This document shows positions 23,857 to 31,843 of a stretch of 64,000 nt of DNA, piece by piece (the stretch's first letter is position 1; every line of letters starts with the position of its first letter). A program made the translations under genes and the position numbers. The stretch comes from Pseudarthrobacter sp. NIBRBAC000502770 (GTDB lineage: Bacteria > Actinomycetota > Actinomycetes > Actinomycetales > Micrococcaceae), in the NCBI RefSeq assembly GCF_006517815.1, contig NZ_CP041198.1, positions 682,001 through 746,000 on the forward strand, in the 5' to 3' direction. The notes under the pieces were generated by a model, which saw only the letters and a program-made list of their open reading frames with translations, ran no database searches and was not told where the DNA came from.

Positions 23857-24812
23857 GCGCGGCAGGGCGTTTCGCTGCCAGGACCGTCCGGGTCAAGGCG
23901 CCCGGCAAGGTCAACGTGTCCCTGGCAGTGGGGCCGCTGCGGGCGGACGGCTACCACTCGGTGGCCAGCGTCTATCTCGCGGTGTCCCTGTACGAGGAAG
24001 TGGCCGCCACCAGTACCGCTGCCCCCGGCATCACCATCAGCCTCAGTCCGGAAAGCACCCTGGACCTCGACGACGTCGACATCCCCCTGGACAGCAGCAA
24101 CCTGGCCTACAAGGCGGCCGCCATCATGGCCGACGTCTCGGAACACGCCACCGGCGTGCATTTGGAGATCACCAAGCGGGTACCGGTGGCCGGCGGCATG
24201 GGCGGTGGTTCCGCCGACGCCGCTGCCACGCTCCTGGCCTGCGACGCCCTCTGGAACAGCGGGCTGTCCCGCGAGGAGCTGGCCCACCTCGCAGGGGAAC
24301 TGGGCGCTGACGTTCCGTTCTCGCTCCTGGGCGGAACCGCCGTCGGCCTCGGCTTGGGGGACGAACTGTCTCCGGCCCTGGCCAAGGCGCAAACCCACTG
24401 GGTGCTGGTAGTGGCGGATTACGGCCTCTCCACGCCCGAGGTGTACCGGACCCTGGACCGCCTGCGCGGGGCCGGGGGAATCGACGCCGAAGAACCCACC
24501 GGGGTTGATCCGCAAATCCTTGCGGCCCTGCGGGGCGGCGACGCCGAGTCCCTGGGCCGCGTACTGGTGAACGACCTGCAGCGTGCCTCCATTGAACTCG
24601 CGCCTGCGCTGCGCGATACGCTGGGAATCGGTGAATCCCATGGCGCCATCGCGGGCATGGTCTCCGGATCCGGTCCCACCGTGGCGTTGCTGGCCGAGGA
24701 CTCCGTTGCGGCCGCTGCCCTGGCAGAGGACCTGCAGCGCTACGGCCTGACGGCGCTCCCTGTCCACGGCCCGGTCCCGGGCGCGCGCATCATCTCCGAC
24801 ACCCTCCTTTAA
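23853..24812 (+). CDS. ispE: 4-(cytidine 5'-diphospho)-2-C-methyl-D-erythritol kinase
   Basis: 319 residues. GHMP kinase of the MEP isoprenoid pathway, phosphorylating CDP-ME at the 2-position. Motifs are [22 protein letters not shown] (substrate), the ATP loop [33 protein letters not shown], and C-terminal [14 protein letters not shown]. The GTG start overlaps the rsmA stop by four bases, so translation is coupled, as in other actinobacteria. The frame is open further upstream through rsmA, but those codons are the rsmA gene in another frame. Confidence 0.95.
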   Translation: MSAAGRFAARTVRVKAPGKVNVSLAVGPLRADGYHSVASVYLAVSLYEEVAATSTAAPGITISLSPESTLDLDDVDIPLDSSNLAYKAAAIMADVSEHATGVHLEITKRVPVAGGMGGGSADAAATLLACDALWNSGLSREELAHLAGELGADVPFSLLGGTAVGLGLGDELSPALAKAQTHWVLVVADYGLSTPEVYRTLDRLRGAGGIDAEEPTGVDPQILAALRGGDAESLGRVLVNDLQRASIELAPALRDTLGIGESHGAIAGMVSGSGPTVALLAEDSVAAAALAEDLQRYGLTALPVHGPVPGARIISDTLL

Positions 24813-24844
24813 TACTTCCAGTCCGGCAGCAGAAAGCAGTTCCC

Positions 24845-26671
24845 TTGGCACACCTTCTTGGCGGCGAGAACCTCACGGTTTCCTACGCGACCCGCACCGT
24901 CCTGGACGGCATCACCCTGGGATTGGAGGAAGGGGACCGGATCGGCATGGTGGGCCGCAACGGTGACGGCAAGTCCACCCTGATGCGGCTGCTGGCCCTG
25001 CGCTCCACGCCCGACTCCGGCCGGGTCACCAAGCGCGGTGACGTCAATGTCGGGTACCTGGACCAAAGCGACGTCCTCGACGGCGACCTGACCGTCGGCG
25101 CCGCGATCGTGGGCGACCAGGCGGATTATGAGTGGGCGCGGAACCCGCAAATCCGCGAGATCATGGGCGGGCTGGTGTCCGACGTCGACTGGCATGCCAA
25201 CGTGCACGCCCTCTCCGGCGGCCAGAAGCGGCGCGTGGCCCTGGCAAAGCTCCTCATCGAGGACCACGACGTCATCATGCTCGACGAACCCACCAACCAC
25301 CTCGACGTCGAAGGTGTTGCCTGGCTGGCCCGGCACCTGAAGACGCGCTGGCGGCCTAACCAGGGCGCCTTCCTGGTGGTCACCCACGACCGTTGGTTCC
25401 TCGACGAAGTCTGCACCAAGACGTGGGAGGTGCACGACGGGATCGTGGACCCCTTCGAAGGCGGTTACGCCGCCTATGTGCTGGCCAGGGCCGAACGGGA
25501 CCGGATGGCCTCCGTGGTCGAAGGCAAGCGCCAGCAGCTGGTCAAGAAGGAACTGGCCTGGCTTCGCCGCGGCGCCCCGGCCCGCACCGCCAAGCCGAAG
25601 TTCCGGATCGAGGCAGCCAACGCGCTCATCGCGGACGTTCCGGCTCCGCGCGACTCGATGGCCCTGAGCAAGATGGCCACCGCGCGCCAGGGCAAGGATG
25701 TCCTGGACCTCGAGAACGTGTCCCTGAACTTCCAGGGCGATGAGGGCAGGAAGCTCTTCGACAACATCACCCTCCGCCTCGCACCGGGGGAGCGGCTCGG
25801 CCTGGTGGGCGTCAACGGCGCCGGCAAGACCACCCTCCTGAAGCTGCTCAACGGCGAGATCACGCCCGACGCCGGCCGGCTGAAGCGGGGAAAGACCGTG
25901 GTCACCGCGGTCCTCACCCAGGAAGTCAAGGAGCTCGACGACGTCGCTGACCTGCGCGTCATCGAGGTCATCGAGCGGGAAAAGCGTTCGTTCAACGTGG
26001 GCGGCAAGGAATTCACGGCCGGCCAGCTGGTGGAGCAGCTCGGATTCACCAACCAGAAGCAGTGGACACCCGTGCGCGACCTCTCCGGCGGTGAGCGGCG
26101 ACGCCTGCAGCTCCTCCGGCTGTTGGTGGGTGAACCCAACGTGCTGATGCTCGATGAGCCCACCAACGACCTCGACACCGATACCCTCGCCGCCGTGGAG
26201 GACGTCCTGGACGGCTGGCCGGGCACCTTGGTGGTGGTCAGCCACGACCGCTACCTGCTGGAGCGCGTCACCGACCACCAGATGGCCCTGCTCGGCGACG
26301 GAAGGCTCCGCGGCCTTCCCGGCGGCGTGGACCAGTACCTCGAACTGCGTGAAGCGGCATTGGCCGGTTCAACCGTCACGGGCGGCGGAAACCCCGTCAC
26401 CAGTGCAGCCCAGGCCGCGGCAGCAGCGACTGGCACGGGCCCCTCCGAGGCGGAAAAGCGGGAGGCCCGCAAAGCCCTCAACCGGATCGAACGGCAGCTC
26501 AAGAAGCTCGACCAAGACGAAAAGAAGCTTCACGACCTGATGCTGAAGACCACCGAAGCCGGCGACTTCGACAAGCTCGCCGACCAGAACAAGCAGCTCA
26601 AGGACCTCACGGACGAAAAAGACGCCCTGGAACTCGAGTGGCTGGAGTCCTCCGAGCTCCTGGGGGACTAG
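24845..26671 (+). CDS. ABC-F family ATP-binding protein (Uup-like)
   Basis: 608 residues with two ABC ATPase domains and no membrane segment. Walker A GRNGDGKST and GVNGAGKTT; signatures LSGGQKRRVALAK and LSGGERRRLQLLR; Walker B with LDEPTNHLD and LDEPTNDLD. The linker between them holds the ABC-F arm with KKELAWLRRGAPARTAKPKFR. The last about 90 residues form a charged coiled coil (EKREARKALNRIERQLKK) as in Uup. ABC-F proteins act on the ribosome (translation rescue or antibiotic protection). TTG 24845 is the only sensible start, 32 bases after ispE. Not linked to a resistance gene here, so a housekeeping role is more likely. Confidence 0.93.
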   Translation: MAHLLGGENLTVSYATRTVLDGITLGLEEGDRIGMVGRNGDGKSTLMRLLALRSTPDSGRVTKRGDVNVGYLDQSDVLDGDLTVGAAIVGDQADYEWARNPQIREIMGGLVSDVDWHANVHALSGGQKRRVALAKLLIEDHDVIMLDEPTNHLDVEGVAWLARHLKTRWRPNQGAFLVVTHDRWFLDEVCTKTWEVHDGIVDPFEGGYAAYVLARAERDRMASVVEGKRQQLVKKELAWLRRGAPARTAKPKFRIEAANALIADVPAPRDSMALSKMATARQGKDVLDLENVSLNFQGDEGRKLFDNITLRLAPGERLGLVGVNGAGKTTLLKLLNGEITPDAGRLKRGKTVVTAVLTQEVKELDDVADLRVIEVIEREKRSFNVGGKEFTAGQLVEQLGFTNQKQWTPVRDLSGGERRRLQLLRLLVGEPNVLMLDEPTNDLDTDTLAAVEDVLDGWPGTLVVVSHDRYLLERVTDHQMALLGDGRLRGLPGGVDQYLELREAALAGSTVTGGGNPVTSAAQAAAAATGTGPSEAEKREARKALNRIERQLKKLDQDEKKLHDLMLKTTEAGDFDKLADQNKQLKDLTDEKDALELEWLESSELLGD

Positions 26672-26715
26672 GTCACCTTGGGTGCCGGAGACGGCCCTGC
26701 GCCGCGAAGGTGACC
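26671..26715. terminator. Inverted repeat between the ABC-F and TetR genes
   Basis: GGTCACCTT (26671-26679) and AAGGTGACC (26707-26715) form a perfect nine-base stem between two converging genes. The enclosed 27 bases are also GC-rich. Likely a bidirectional terminator. Confidence 0.5.
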
Positions 26716-26720
26716 AGCGC

Positions 26721-27347
26721 CTAGAACTCTGACTGCAGCTCCGGGTCCTTTTTCAGGCCGGTGAGGCCGTTCCAGGCGAGGTTGACCAGGTGGGCGGCCA
26801 CGGTGTGCTTGTCCGGCTGGCGGCTGTCCTGCCACCACTGGCCGGTCATGGCCACCATGCCCACGAGCATCTGGGCGTACATGGCGCCGTCCTCGCCGCT
26901 GAGGCCGCGGCGGGAAAACTCGTCGGAGAGGATGTGCTCCACGCGGGCAGTGACGTGGGAGAGCAGGGTGGAGAACGCGCCCTCGGGCTGCGACGGGGGA
27001 GCGTCGCGCATCAGGATACGGAAACCCTCCGTGCGCTCCTCGATATAGGTGAGCAGGGCCAGGGCGGCCCGTTCGACGAGGACGCGCGGTTTGGCCTGCT
27101 CGGTCAGGGCGGCGTTGACGGCGTCCAGCAGGATGTGGAATTCGCAGTCCACCACTTCGGTGTACAGCCCTTCCTTGGAACCGAAGTGTTCGTAGATGAC
27201 CGGTTTGGACACTCCCGCGCAGGCGGCGATTTCCTCAATGGTGGTTCCATCCAGCCCCCGGGCGGCGAAAAGGCCGCGGCCGACGTCGATCAGCTGGCTT
27301 CGGCGCTGCAGGCCAGTCATCCGCATCCGCGGAAGGTTGTTGCTCAC
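26721..27347 (-). CDS. TetR/AcrR family transcriptional regulator
   Basis: About 208 residues. The N-terminal HTH is clear: RRSQLIDVGRGLFAARGLDGTTIEEIAACAGVSKPVIYEHFGSKEGLY (shown by key parts FAARGLDGTTIEEIA and SKPVIYEHFGSKEGL). The all-helical ligand-binding domain carries FRILMRDAPPSQPEGAFSTLL. The start is uncertain: GTG 27347 (VSNNLPRMR) is chosen; GTG 27365 and ATG 27329 are in frame. A TetR gene close to glmU and mfd also occurs in mycobacteria (Rv1019 position), so it probably belongs to the conserved block rather than to a transport operon. Ligand unknown. Confidence 0.9.
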   Translation of the reverse strand: MSNNLPRMRMTGLQRRSQLIDVGRGLFAARGLDGTTIEEIAACAGVSKPVIYEHFGSKEGLYTEVVDCEFHILLDAVNAALTEQAKPRVLVERAALALLTYIEERTEGFRILMRDAPPSQPEGAFSTLLSHVTARVEHILSDEFSRRGLSGEDGAMYAQMLVGMVAMTGQWWQDSRQPDKHTVAAHLVNLAWNGLTGLKKDPELQSEF

Positions 27348-27480
27348 CTTCCCATCATGCCCCACCGCCGGCGGCGGGATTCAGCCGGACGGGCGGCGGC
27401 CGAACGCCCCGTGTCGCGCAGGGCCCTGAACCCGTGGCAAAATAGGGACTTGTGCCCGGGGCTTGAGACTTCCGGCACGG

Positions 27481-27552
27481 TCCGCTCTGGTGTAACGGCA
27501 GCACCCCGGCCTTTGGAGCCGTGGAGTATAGGTTCGAATCCTATGGGCGGAA
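27481..27552 (+). tRNA. tRNA-Gln (anticodon TTG)
   Basis: 72 bases. Acceptor TCCGCTC / GGGCGGA, D stem GTGT / GCAC, anticodon loop CTTTGGA with TTG at 27513-27515, and T arm ATAGG-TTCGAAT-CCTAT. CCA is not encoded. The outermost anticodon-stem pair (C-T) is mismatched. It lies between the TetR gene and glmU on the plus strand. Confidence 0.93.
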
Positions 27553-27655
27553 CTGCTGCGCCGGGCGCGATCATGAGGATGGCACCCGGTGCCCGGCGGC
27601 TTGGCCCGCCGGGTTCCGCCAAGCGCCAGCACAACGAAGCAAGGAGAACCCGTAC

Positions 27656-29134
27656 GTGATCCCCGAGAATGCCGGCCCGGCCGCTGTAATTGTTCTGGCA
27701 GCAGGCGCCGGTACCCGGATGAAATCGCGTACCCCCAAAATCCTGCATGAAATCGGCGGCCTGTCCATGGTGGGCCACGCCCTCCGCGCCGCCCGCAGCA
27801 TCGCCCCCCAGCGCCTTGCCATCGTGGTGCGCCATGAACGCGACCTGGTGGAAGCGCACGTGGCGGCGCTGGATCCGCAGGCAGTGATCGTGGACCAGGA
27901 TGATGTCCCGGGCACGGGCCGGGCCGTTGAAGCCGCGCTTGAGGCGCTGCACGCTGACCAGGACCTCACCGGCACCGTCGTGGTGACCTATGGCGACGTG
28001 CCGCTGTTGTCCGGTGGGCTGCTGACGGAACTCGTTGCCACCCATGAGCGCGAAGGCAACGCCGTTACGGTCCTCACGGCGGTCCTGGATGACGCCGCCG
28101 GCTACGGCCGCATCCTCCGCGGAGAGGACGGCTCCGTCACCGGCATCCGCGAACACAAGGATGCCTCCGAGGCCGAACGGCTGATCCGTGAGGTCAATTC
28201 CGGGATCTACGCCTTCGACGCCGCCGTGCTCCGTGACGCGCTGGCCAAGGTGACCACGGACAACGCCCAGGGCGAGAAGTACCTCACCGACGTGCTGGGA
28301 CTGGCACGCGAGGCAGGCGGCCGCGTGGCAGCCGTCGTCACCGCCGACCGCTGGCAGGTGGAGGGCGCCAATGACCGCGTCCAGCTGGCCGCCCTCGGTG
28401 CAGAGCTGAACCGCCGCACCGTGGAAGCGTGGATGCGTGCCGGCGTGACCGTGGTGGACCCTGCCACCACGTGGATCGATTCGTCGGTCACCCTGGACCA
28501 GGACGTCCGGCTCCTGCCCAACACCCAGCTTCACGGCACCACGACGGTGGCCAGGGACGCCGTCGTCGGCCCCGACACCACCCTGACCGACGTCGAAGTC
28601 GGCGAGGGCGCCACGGTGGTCCGCACCCACGGCTCCGGCTCGGTGATCGGCCCGCGCGCCGCCGTCGGCCCCTTCACTTACCTTCGCCCCGGCACCGTGC
28701 TTGGTGAAAAGGGAAAGATCGGCGCCTTTTACGAAACCAAGAACGTCACCATTGGCCGCGGCTCCAAGCTGTCCCACCTGGGATACGCCGGGGACGCGGA
28801 AATCGGCGAGGACACCAACATCGGCTGCGGCAACATCACGGCCAATTACGACGGCGAGAAGAAGCACCGCACGGTGATCGGCTCAGGTGTCCGCACCGGC
28901 TCCAACACGGTCTTTGTTGCCCCGGTCACCGTGGGGGACGGTGCCTACAGCGGCGCCGGCGCGGTGATCCGCAAGGACGTACCGGCCGGCGCCCTTGCCC
29001 TGAGCATCGCCGCCCAGCGCAACACCGAAGGCTGGGTCCCGGCGCACCGCCCGGGGACCCGCTCCGCCGAGCTGGCCCAGGCGGCCACCCACGACTCCTC
29101 AAGTACCCCGGCATCTACAGAAGAGGGCAAGTAA
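27656..29134 (+). CDS. glmU: Bifunctional UDP-N-acetylglucosamine pyrophosphorylase / glucosamine-1-phosphate N-acetyltransferase
   Basis: 492 residues. The N-terminal Rossmann-like domain has LAAGAGTRMKSRTPKILHEIGG (UTP binding) and YGDVPLLSG. The C-terminal left-handed beta helix has hexapeptide repeats, YLRPGTVLGEKGKIGAFYETKN and the acetyl-CoA site HLGYAGDAEIGEDTNIGCG. It makes UDP-GlcNAc for peptidoglycan from glucosamine-1-P, acetyl-CoA and UTP. GTG 27656 has AAGGAG nine bases upstream. A disordered 35-residue C-terminal tail (GTRSAELAQAATHDSSSTP) is typical of actinobacterial GlmU. Two bases separate it from prs. Confidence 0.97.
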   Translation: MIPENAGPAAVIVLAAGAGTRMKSRTPKILHEIGGLSMVGHALRAARSIAPQRLAIVVRHERDLVEAHVAALDPQAVIVDQDDVPGTGRAVEAALEALHADQDLTGTVVVTYGDVPLLSGGLLTELVATHEREGNAVTVLTAVLDDAAGYGRILRGEDGSVTGIREHKDASEAERLIREVNSGIYAFDAAVLRDALAKVTTDNAQGEKYLTDVLGLAREAGGRVAAVVTADRWQVEGANDRVQLAALGAELNRRTVEAWMRAGVTVVDPATTWIDSSVTLDQDVRLLPNTQLHGTTTVARDAVVGPDTTLTDVEVGEGATVVRTHGSGSVIGPRAAVGPFTYLRPGTVLGEKGKIGAFYETKNVTIGRGSKLSHLGYAGDAEIGEDTNIGCGNITANYDGEKKHRTVIGSGVRTGSNTVFVAPVTVGDGAYSGAGAVIRKDVPAGALALSIAAQRNTEGWVPAHRPGTRSAELAQAATHDSSSTPASTEEGK

Positions 29135-29136
29135 CA

Positions 29137-30117
29137 ATGAGCGAAATTACGGCGCACGGCGAGAAGAAGCTGGTGCTCGCCTCCGGGCGGGCACATCCTG
29201 AGCTGGCAAGGGAAATCGCCAAGGAGCTCGGCACCGAACTCCTCCCGCTGGATGCCTACGACTTCGCCAACGGTGAGATCTACGTCCGGGCCGGTGAAAG
29301 CGTCCGCGGTACCGACGCCTTCGTGATCCAGGCCCACCCCGCCCCGCTGAACAACCACCTCATGGAACAGCTGATCATGATCGATTCGCTGAAGCGTGCC
29401 TCCGCCAAGCGGATCACGGTGGTTTCGCCGTTCTACCCCTATGCCCGCCAGGACAAGAAGGGCCGCGGCCGCGAGCCGATCTCCGCCCGGCTGGTGGCGG
29501 ACCTCTACAAGACCGCCGGTGCGGACCGCATCATGAGCGTGGACCTGCACACCTCCCAGATCCAGGGCTTCTTCGATGGCCCGGTTGACCACCTGATGGC
29601 CATCCCGCTGCTGGCCGACTACATCCGCACCCGGGTGGGTTCGGACAACATCACCGTGGTGTCGCCGGACACCGGCCGCGTCCGTGTCGCCGAACAGTGG
29701 GCCGAACGGCTGGGCGGCGCGCCCCTGGCCTTCGTCCACAAGAGCCGCGACCTCACCGTCCCCAACCAGGCCGTCTCCAAGACCGTCGTGGGCCAGATCG
29801 AGGGCCGCACCTGCGTCCTGATCGACGACATGATCGACACCGGCGGAACCATCTCCGGGGCCGTCACCGTCCTGAAGAACGCCGGCGCCAAGGATGTCAT
29901 CATCGCGGCCACCCATGCCGTGTTCTCCGACCCCGCAGCCCGGCGCCTCTCCGAGTCAGGTGCACGCGAAGTGGTGGTCACCAACACGCTGCCGCTGAAT
30001 TCGTCCCAGCGCTTCCCGCAGCTCACGGTGCTTTCCATCGCCCCTTTGATTGCAAGGGCCATCCATGAAGTGTTCGACGACGGTTCGGTCACCAGCCTCT
30101 TCGACGGCAAGGCCTAG
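29137..30117 (+). CDS. prs: Ribose-phosphate pyrophosphokinase
   Basis: 326 residues. Makes PRPP from ribose-5-phosphate and ATP for nucleotide, His and Trp synthesis. Motifs are FANGEIYVRAGESVRG, PFYPYARQDKKGRGREPISARLVADL (ATP and flexible loop), DLHTSQIQGFFDGPVDHL (metal, ribose-P), SPDTGRVRVAEQWA, and the PRPP loop VLIDDMIDTGGTISGA. ATG 29137 has AGAGGG upstream and follows glmU by two bases, so the two are co-transcribed, as in mycobacteria and Bacillus. Confidence 0.97.
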   Translation: MSEITAHGEKKLVLASGRAHPELAREIAKELGTELLPLDAYDFANGEIYVRAGESVRGTDAFVIQAHPAPLNNHLMEQLIMIDSLKRASAKRITVVSPFYPYARQDKKGRGREPISARLVADLYKTAGADRIMSVDLHTSQIQGFFDGPVDHLMAIPLLADYIRTRVGSDNITVVSPDTGRVRVAEQWAERLGGAPLAFVHKSRDLTVPNQAVSKTVVGQIEGRTCVLIDDMIDTGGTISGAVTVLKNAGAKDVIIAATHAVFSDPAARRLSESGAREVVVTNTLPLNSSQRFPQLTVLSIAPLIARAIHEVFDDGSVTSLFDGKA

Positions 30118-30213
30118 GACAGTACTTGACGAAACCCCGCCGGCAGGGTTCCCTGGGCGAGCTTGCGGGCTCAGGGGGCCGGTGGGGATTTAAGGAAAAG
30201 GTCGCCGTGCTGG

Positions 30214-30389
30214 TAGTCTTTTAGGCGATACCTTGGCGAGGGAGGGCATAGCCTCCGTTATCGACTGGGTCTGCAGGTCCTTTCGCAGGGACCGCCTTCT
30301 TGAAGGGCCGCCTCCGGGCCGCCCGGCGTTGAAGGTCACACCAGACCTCCGCCCTTGCTGAACACCGTTTAGTCTTCAAGGAGTTTTCC
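30214..30389 (+). promoter_or_regulatory. Promoter and structured leader of rplY
   Basis: An extended -10 (TGGTAGTCT, with TAGTCT at 30214-30219) starts a leader of about 165 bases. It contains hairpins GGAGG/CCTCC (30241-30256) and GGTCC/GGACC (30276-30293), then a GC-rich stem, and ends in AAGGAG before ATG 30390. Length and structure suggest post-transcriptional control, possibly autoregulation by L25; this is inference. Confidence 0.35.
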
Positions 30390-31010
30390 ATGTCTGAGCA
30401 GAAGCTCGCAGCAGAACTGCGCACCGAATTTGGCAAGGGCTACGCCCGCCGCGCACGGATGGCCAACCTGATCCCCGCCGTCATCTACGGCCACGGCGCA
30501 GAGCCCATCCACGTCACCCTCCCGGCCAAGGCCACCACCCTCGCGGTCCGCACCGCCAACGCCCTGCTGTCCCTGGACATCAACGGCGAAGGCCACCTGG
30601 CCCTGGTCAAGGACATCCAGCGCGATCCCGTAAAGCAGATCATCGAGCACATCGACCTCCTGACCGTCCGCCAGGGCGAAAAGGTCACGGTTGACGTTCC
30701 GGTCCACGTTGAAGGCGAAACCGCCCCCGGCACCGTCCACAACCTGGAACTGACCGTCGTGTCCCTCGAAGCCGAGGCCACCCACCTGCCCGAGTCCGTC
30801 GTCGTCAGCATCGAAGGCCGCGGCGCCGGCGAGCACATCCACGGCTCCGACCTGGTCCTGCCCAAGGGCACCGTCCTGCTGACCGACGCCGAGGCACTGG
30901 TCATCAACATCTCCGAGGCCGTTGAAATCGCCGAGGAAACTGAAACCGAAGCTGCCGCCGAGGGCGCAGCAGCGGAAGCTCCTGCAGCAGAAGAAGCCGC
31001 AGCAGAGTAA
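30390..31010 (+). CDS. rplY: 50S ribosomal protein L25/general stress protein Ctc
   Basis: 206 residues. This is the long CTC/TL5 form: an N-terminal 5S rRNA-binding L25 domain ([39 protein letters not shown]) and a C-terminal beta domain ([42 protein letters not shown]). An acidic Ala/Glu tail typical of actinobacteria closes the protein. It binds 5S rRNA in the large subunit. ATG follows AAGGAG. It sits between prs and pth, the classical position. Confidence 0.96.
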   Translation: MSEQKLAAELRTEFGKGYARRARMANLIPAVIYGHGAEPIHVTLPAKATTLAVRTANALLSLDINGEGHLALVKDIQRDPVKQIIEHIDLLTVRQGEKVTVDVPVHVEGETAPGTVHNLELTVVSLEAEATHLPESVVVSIEGRGAGEHIHGSDLVLPKGTVLLTDAEALVINISEAVEIAEETETEAAAEGAAAEAPAAEEAAAE

Positions 31011-31026
31011 CCACTCCGCAGTTCCC

Positions 31027-31062
31027 GCAGTGGCCGGACCCCTCCCGGGGCCCGGCCACTGC
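31027..31062 (+). terminator. Hairpin after rplY
   Basis: Perfect 11-base stem GCAGTGGCCGG / CCGGCCACTGC with an internal CCCC/GGGG pair. No T-tract follows, so termination may be partial. Confidence 0.5.
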
Positions 31063-31116
31063 CATGTCCGCAGCCCGGCGTCCCTTCGGTCTGCCATCCT
31101 GTCCACGCCGTCCCCC

Positions 31117-31122
31117 TAGGAT
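31117..31122 (+). promoter_or_regulatory. -10 box for pth (near-leaderless)
   Basis: TAGGAT, seven bases, ATG 31130. Confidence 0.5.
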
Positions 31123-31129
31123 TGAATCC

Positions 31130-31735
31130 ATGACTGACACCTGGCTGATCGTTGGCCTCGGCAACCCCGGCACGCAGTACCACGGCAACAGGCACAACGT
31201 CGGCCAGATGGTGCTCGATGAACTCGCCGGCCGCATCGGTGCCGGCTTCAAGACCCACAAAGCCCGCGCCCAGGTCCTCGAAGGCCGGCTGGGCATCGGC
31301 GGCCCCAGGGTGGTCCTGGCGAAGCCAATGACCTACATGAACGTATCCGGTGGCCCCGTGTCCGCCCTGGCCAACTTCTATGGCATCCCCGCAGACCATG
31401 TTGTCGCGGTGCATGACGAAATCGATATTCCCTTCAACACGGTCAAACTCAAACTCGGTGGCGGCGAAGGCGGCCATAACGGGTTGCGGGACATCTCCAA
31501 GGCGCTCGGCACCAAGGACTACCTCCGGGTGCGCGTAGGGGTGGGACGGCCGCCCGGACGGATGGACACTGCCGACTTTGTTCTACGCGACTTCGGCACC
31601 GCGGAGCACAAGGAATTACCCTTCCTGCTGGACGATGCCGCCGACGCCGTGGAGACCCTGCTCCGTGAGGGGCTCACCGCCGCGCAGCAGAAGTTCCACC
31701 CTGCCAAAACGGAAATACGCCCACCGGAATCGTAA
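31130..31735 (+). CDS. pth: Peptidyl-tRNA hydrolase
   Basis: 201 residues. Releases tRNA from peptidyl-tRNA that drops off ribosomes. Motifs are [28 protein letters not shown] (Asn, catalytic His), [22 protein letters not shown] (Asp), and [34 protein letters not shown]. The start at ATG 31130 matches the conserved N-terminus and lies seven bases after a -10 box. In-frame sequence upstream is not conserved. Confidence 0.96.
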   Translation: MTDTWLIVGLGNPGTQYHGNRHNVGQMVLDELAGRIGAGFKTHKARAQVLEGRLGIGGPRVVLAKPMTYMNVSGGPVSALANFYGIPADHVVAVHDEIDIPFNTVKLKLGGGEGGHNGLRDISKALGTKDYLRVRVGVGRPPGRMDTADFVLRDFGTAEHKELPFLLDDAADAVETLLREGLTAAQQKFHPAKTEIRPPES

Positions 31736-31806
31736 AAGTTCCCTCCGGCCCTATTTCCCTGTCTGTGGCACGGGGTACTCTTCTTCCTATGCGGGGAGCA
31801 ATGGGG

Positions 31807-31832
31807 CTACATCCCGCTATTGCAGGATGTAG
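31807..31832. repeat. Inverted repeat at the ribosome-binding site of the first LuxR gene
   Basis: CTACATCC and GGATGTAG, perfect eight-base arms ten bases apart. The right arm abuts the AGGGG ribosome-binding site of the gene starting at 31844. It could be an operator for a dimeric regulator or an RNA hairpin affecting initiation. Confidence 0.6.
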
Positions 31833-31843
31833 GGGAAAAGTTC

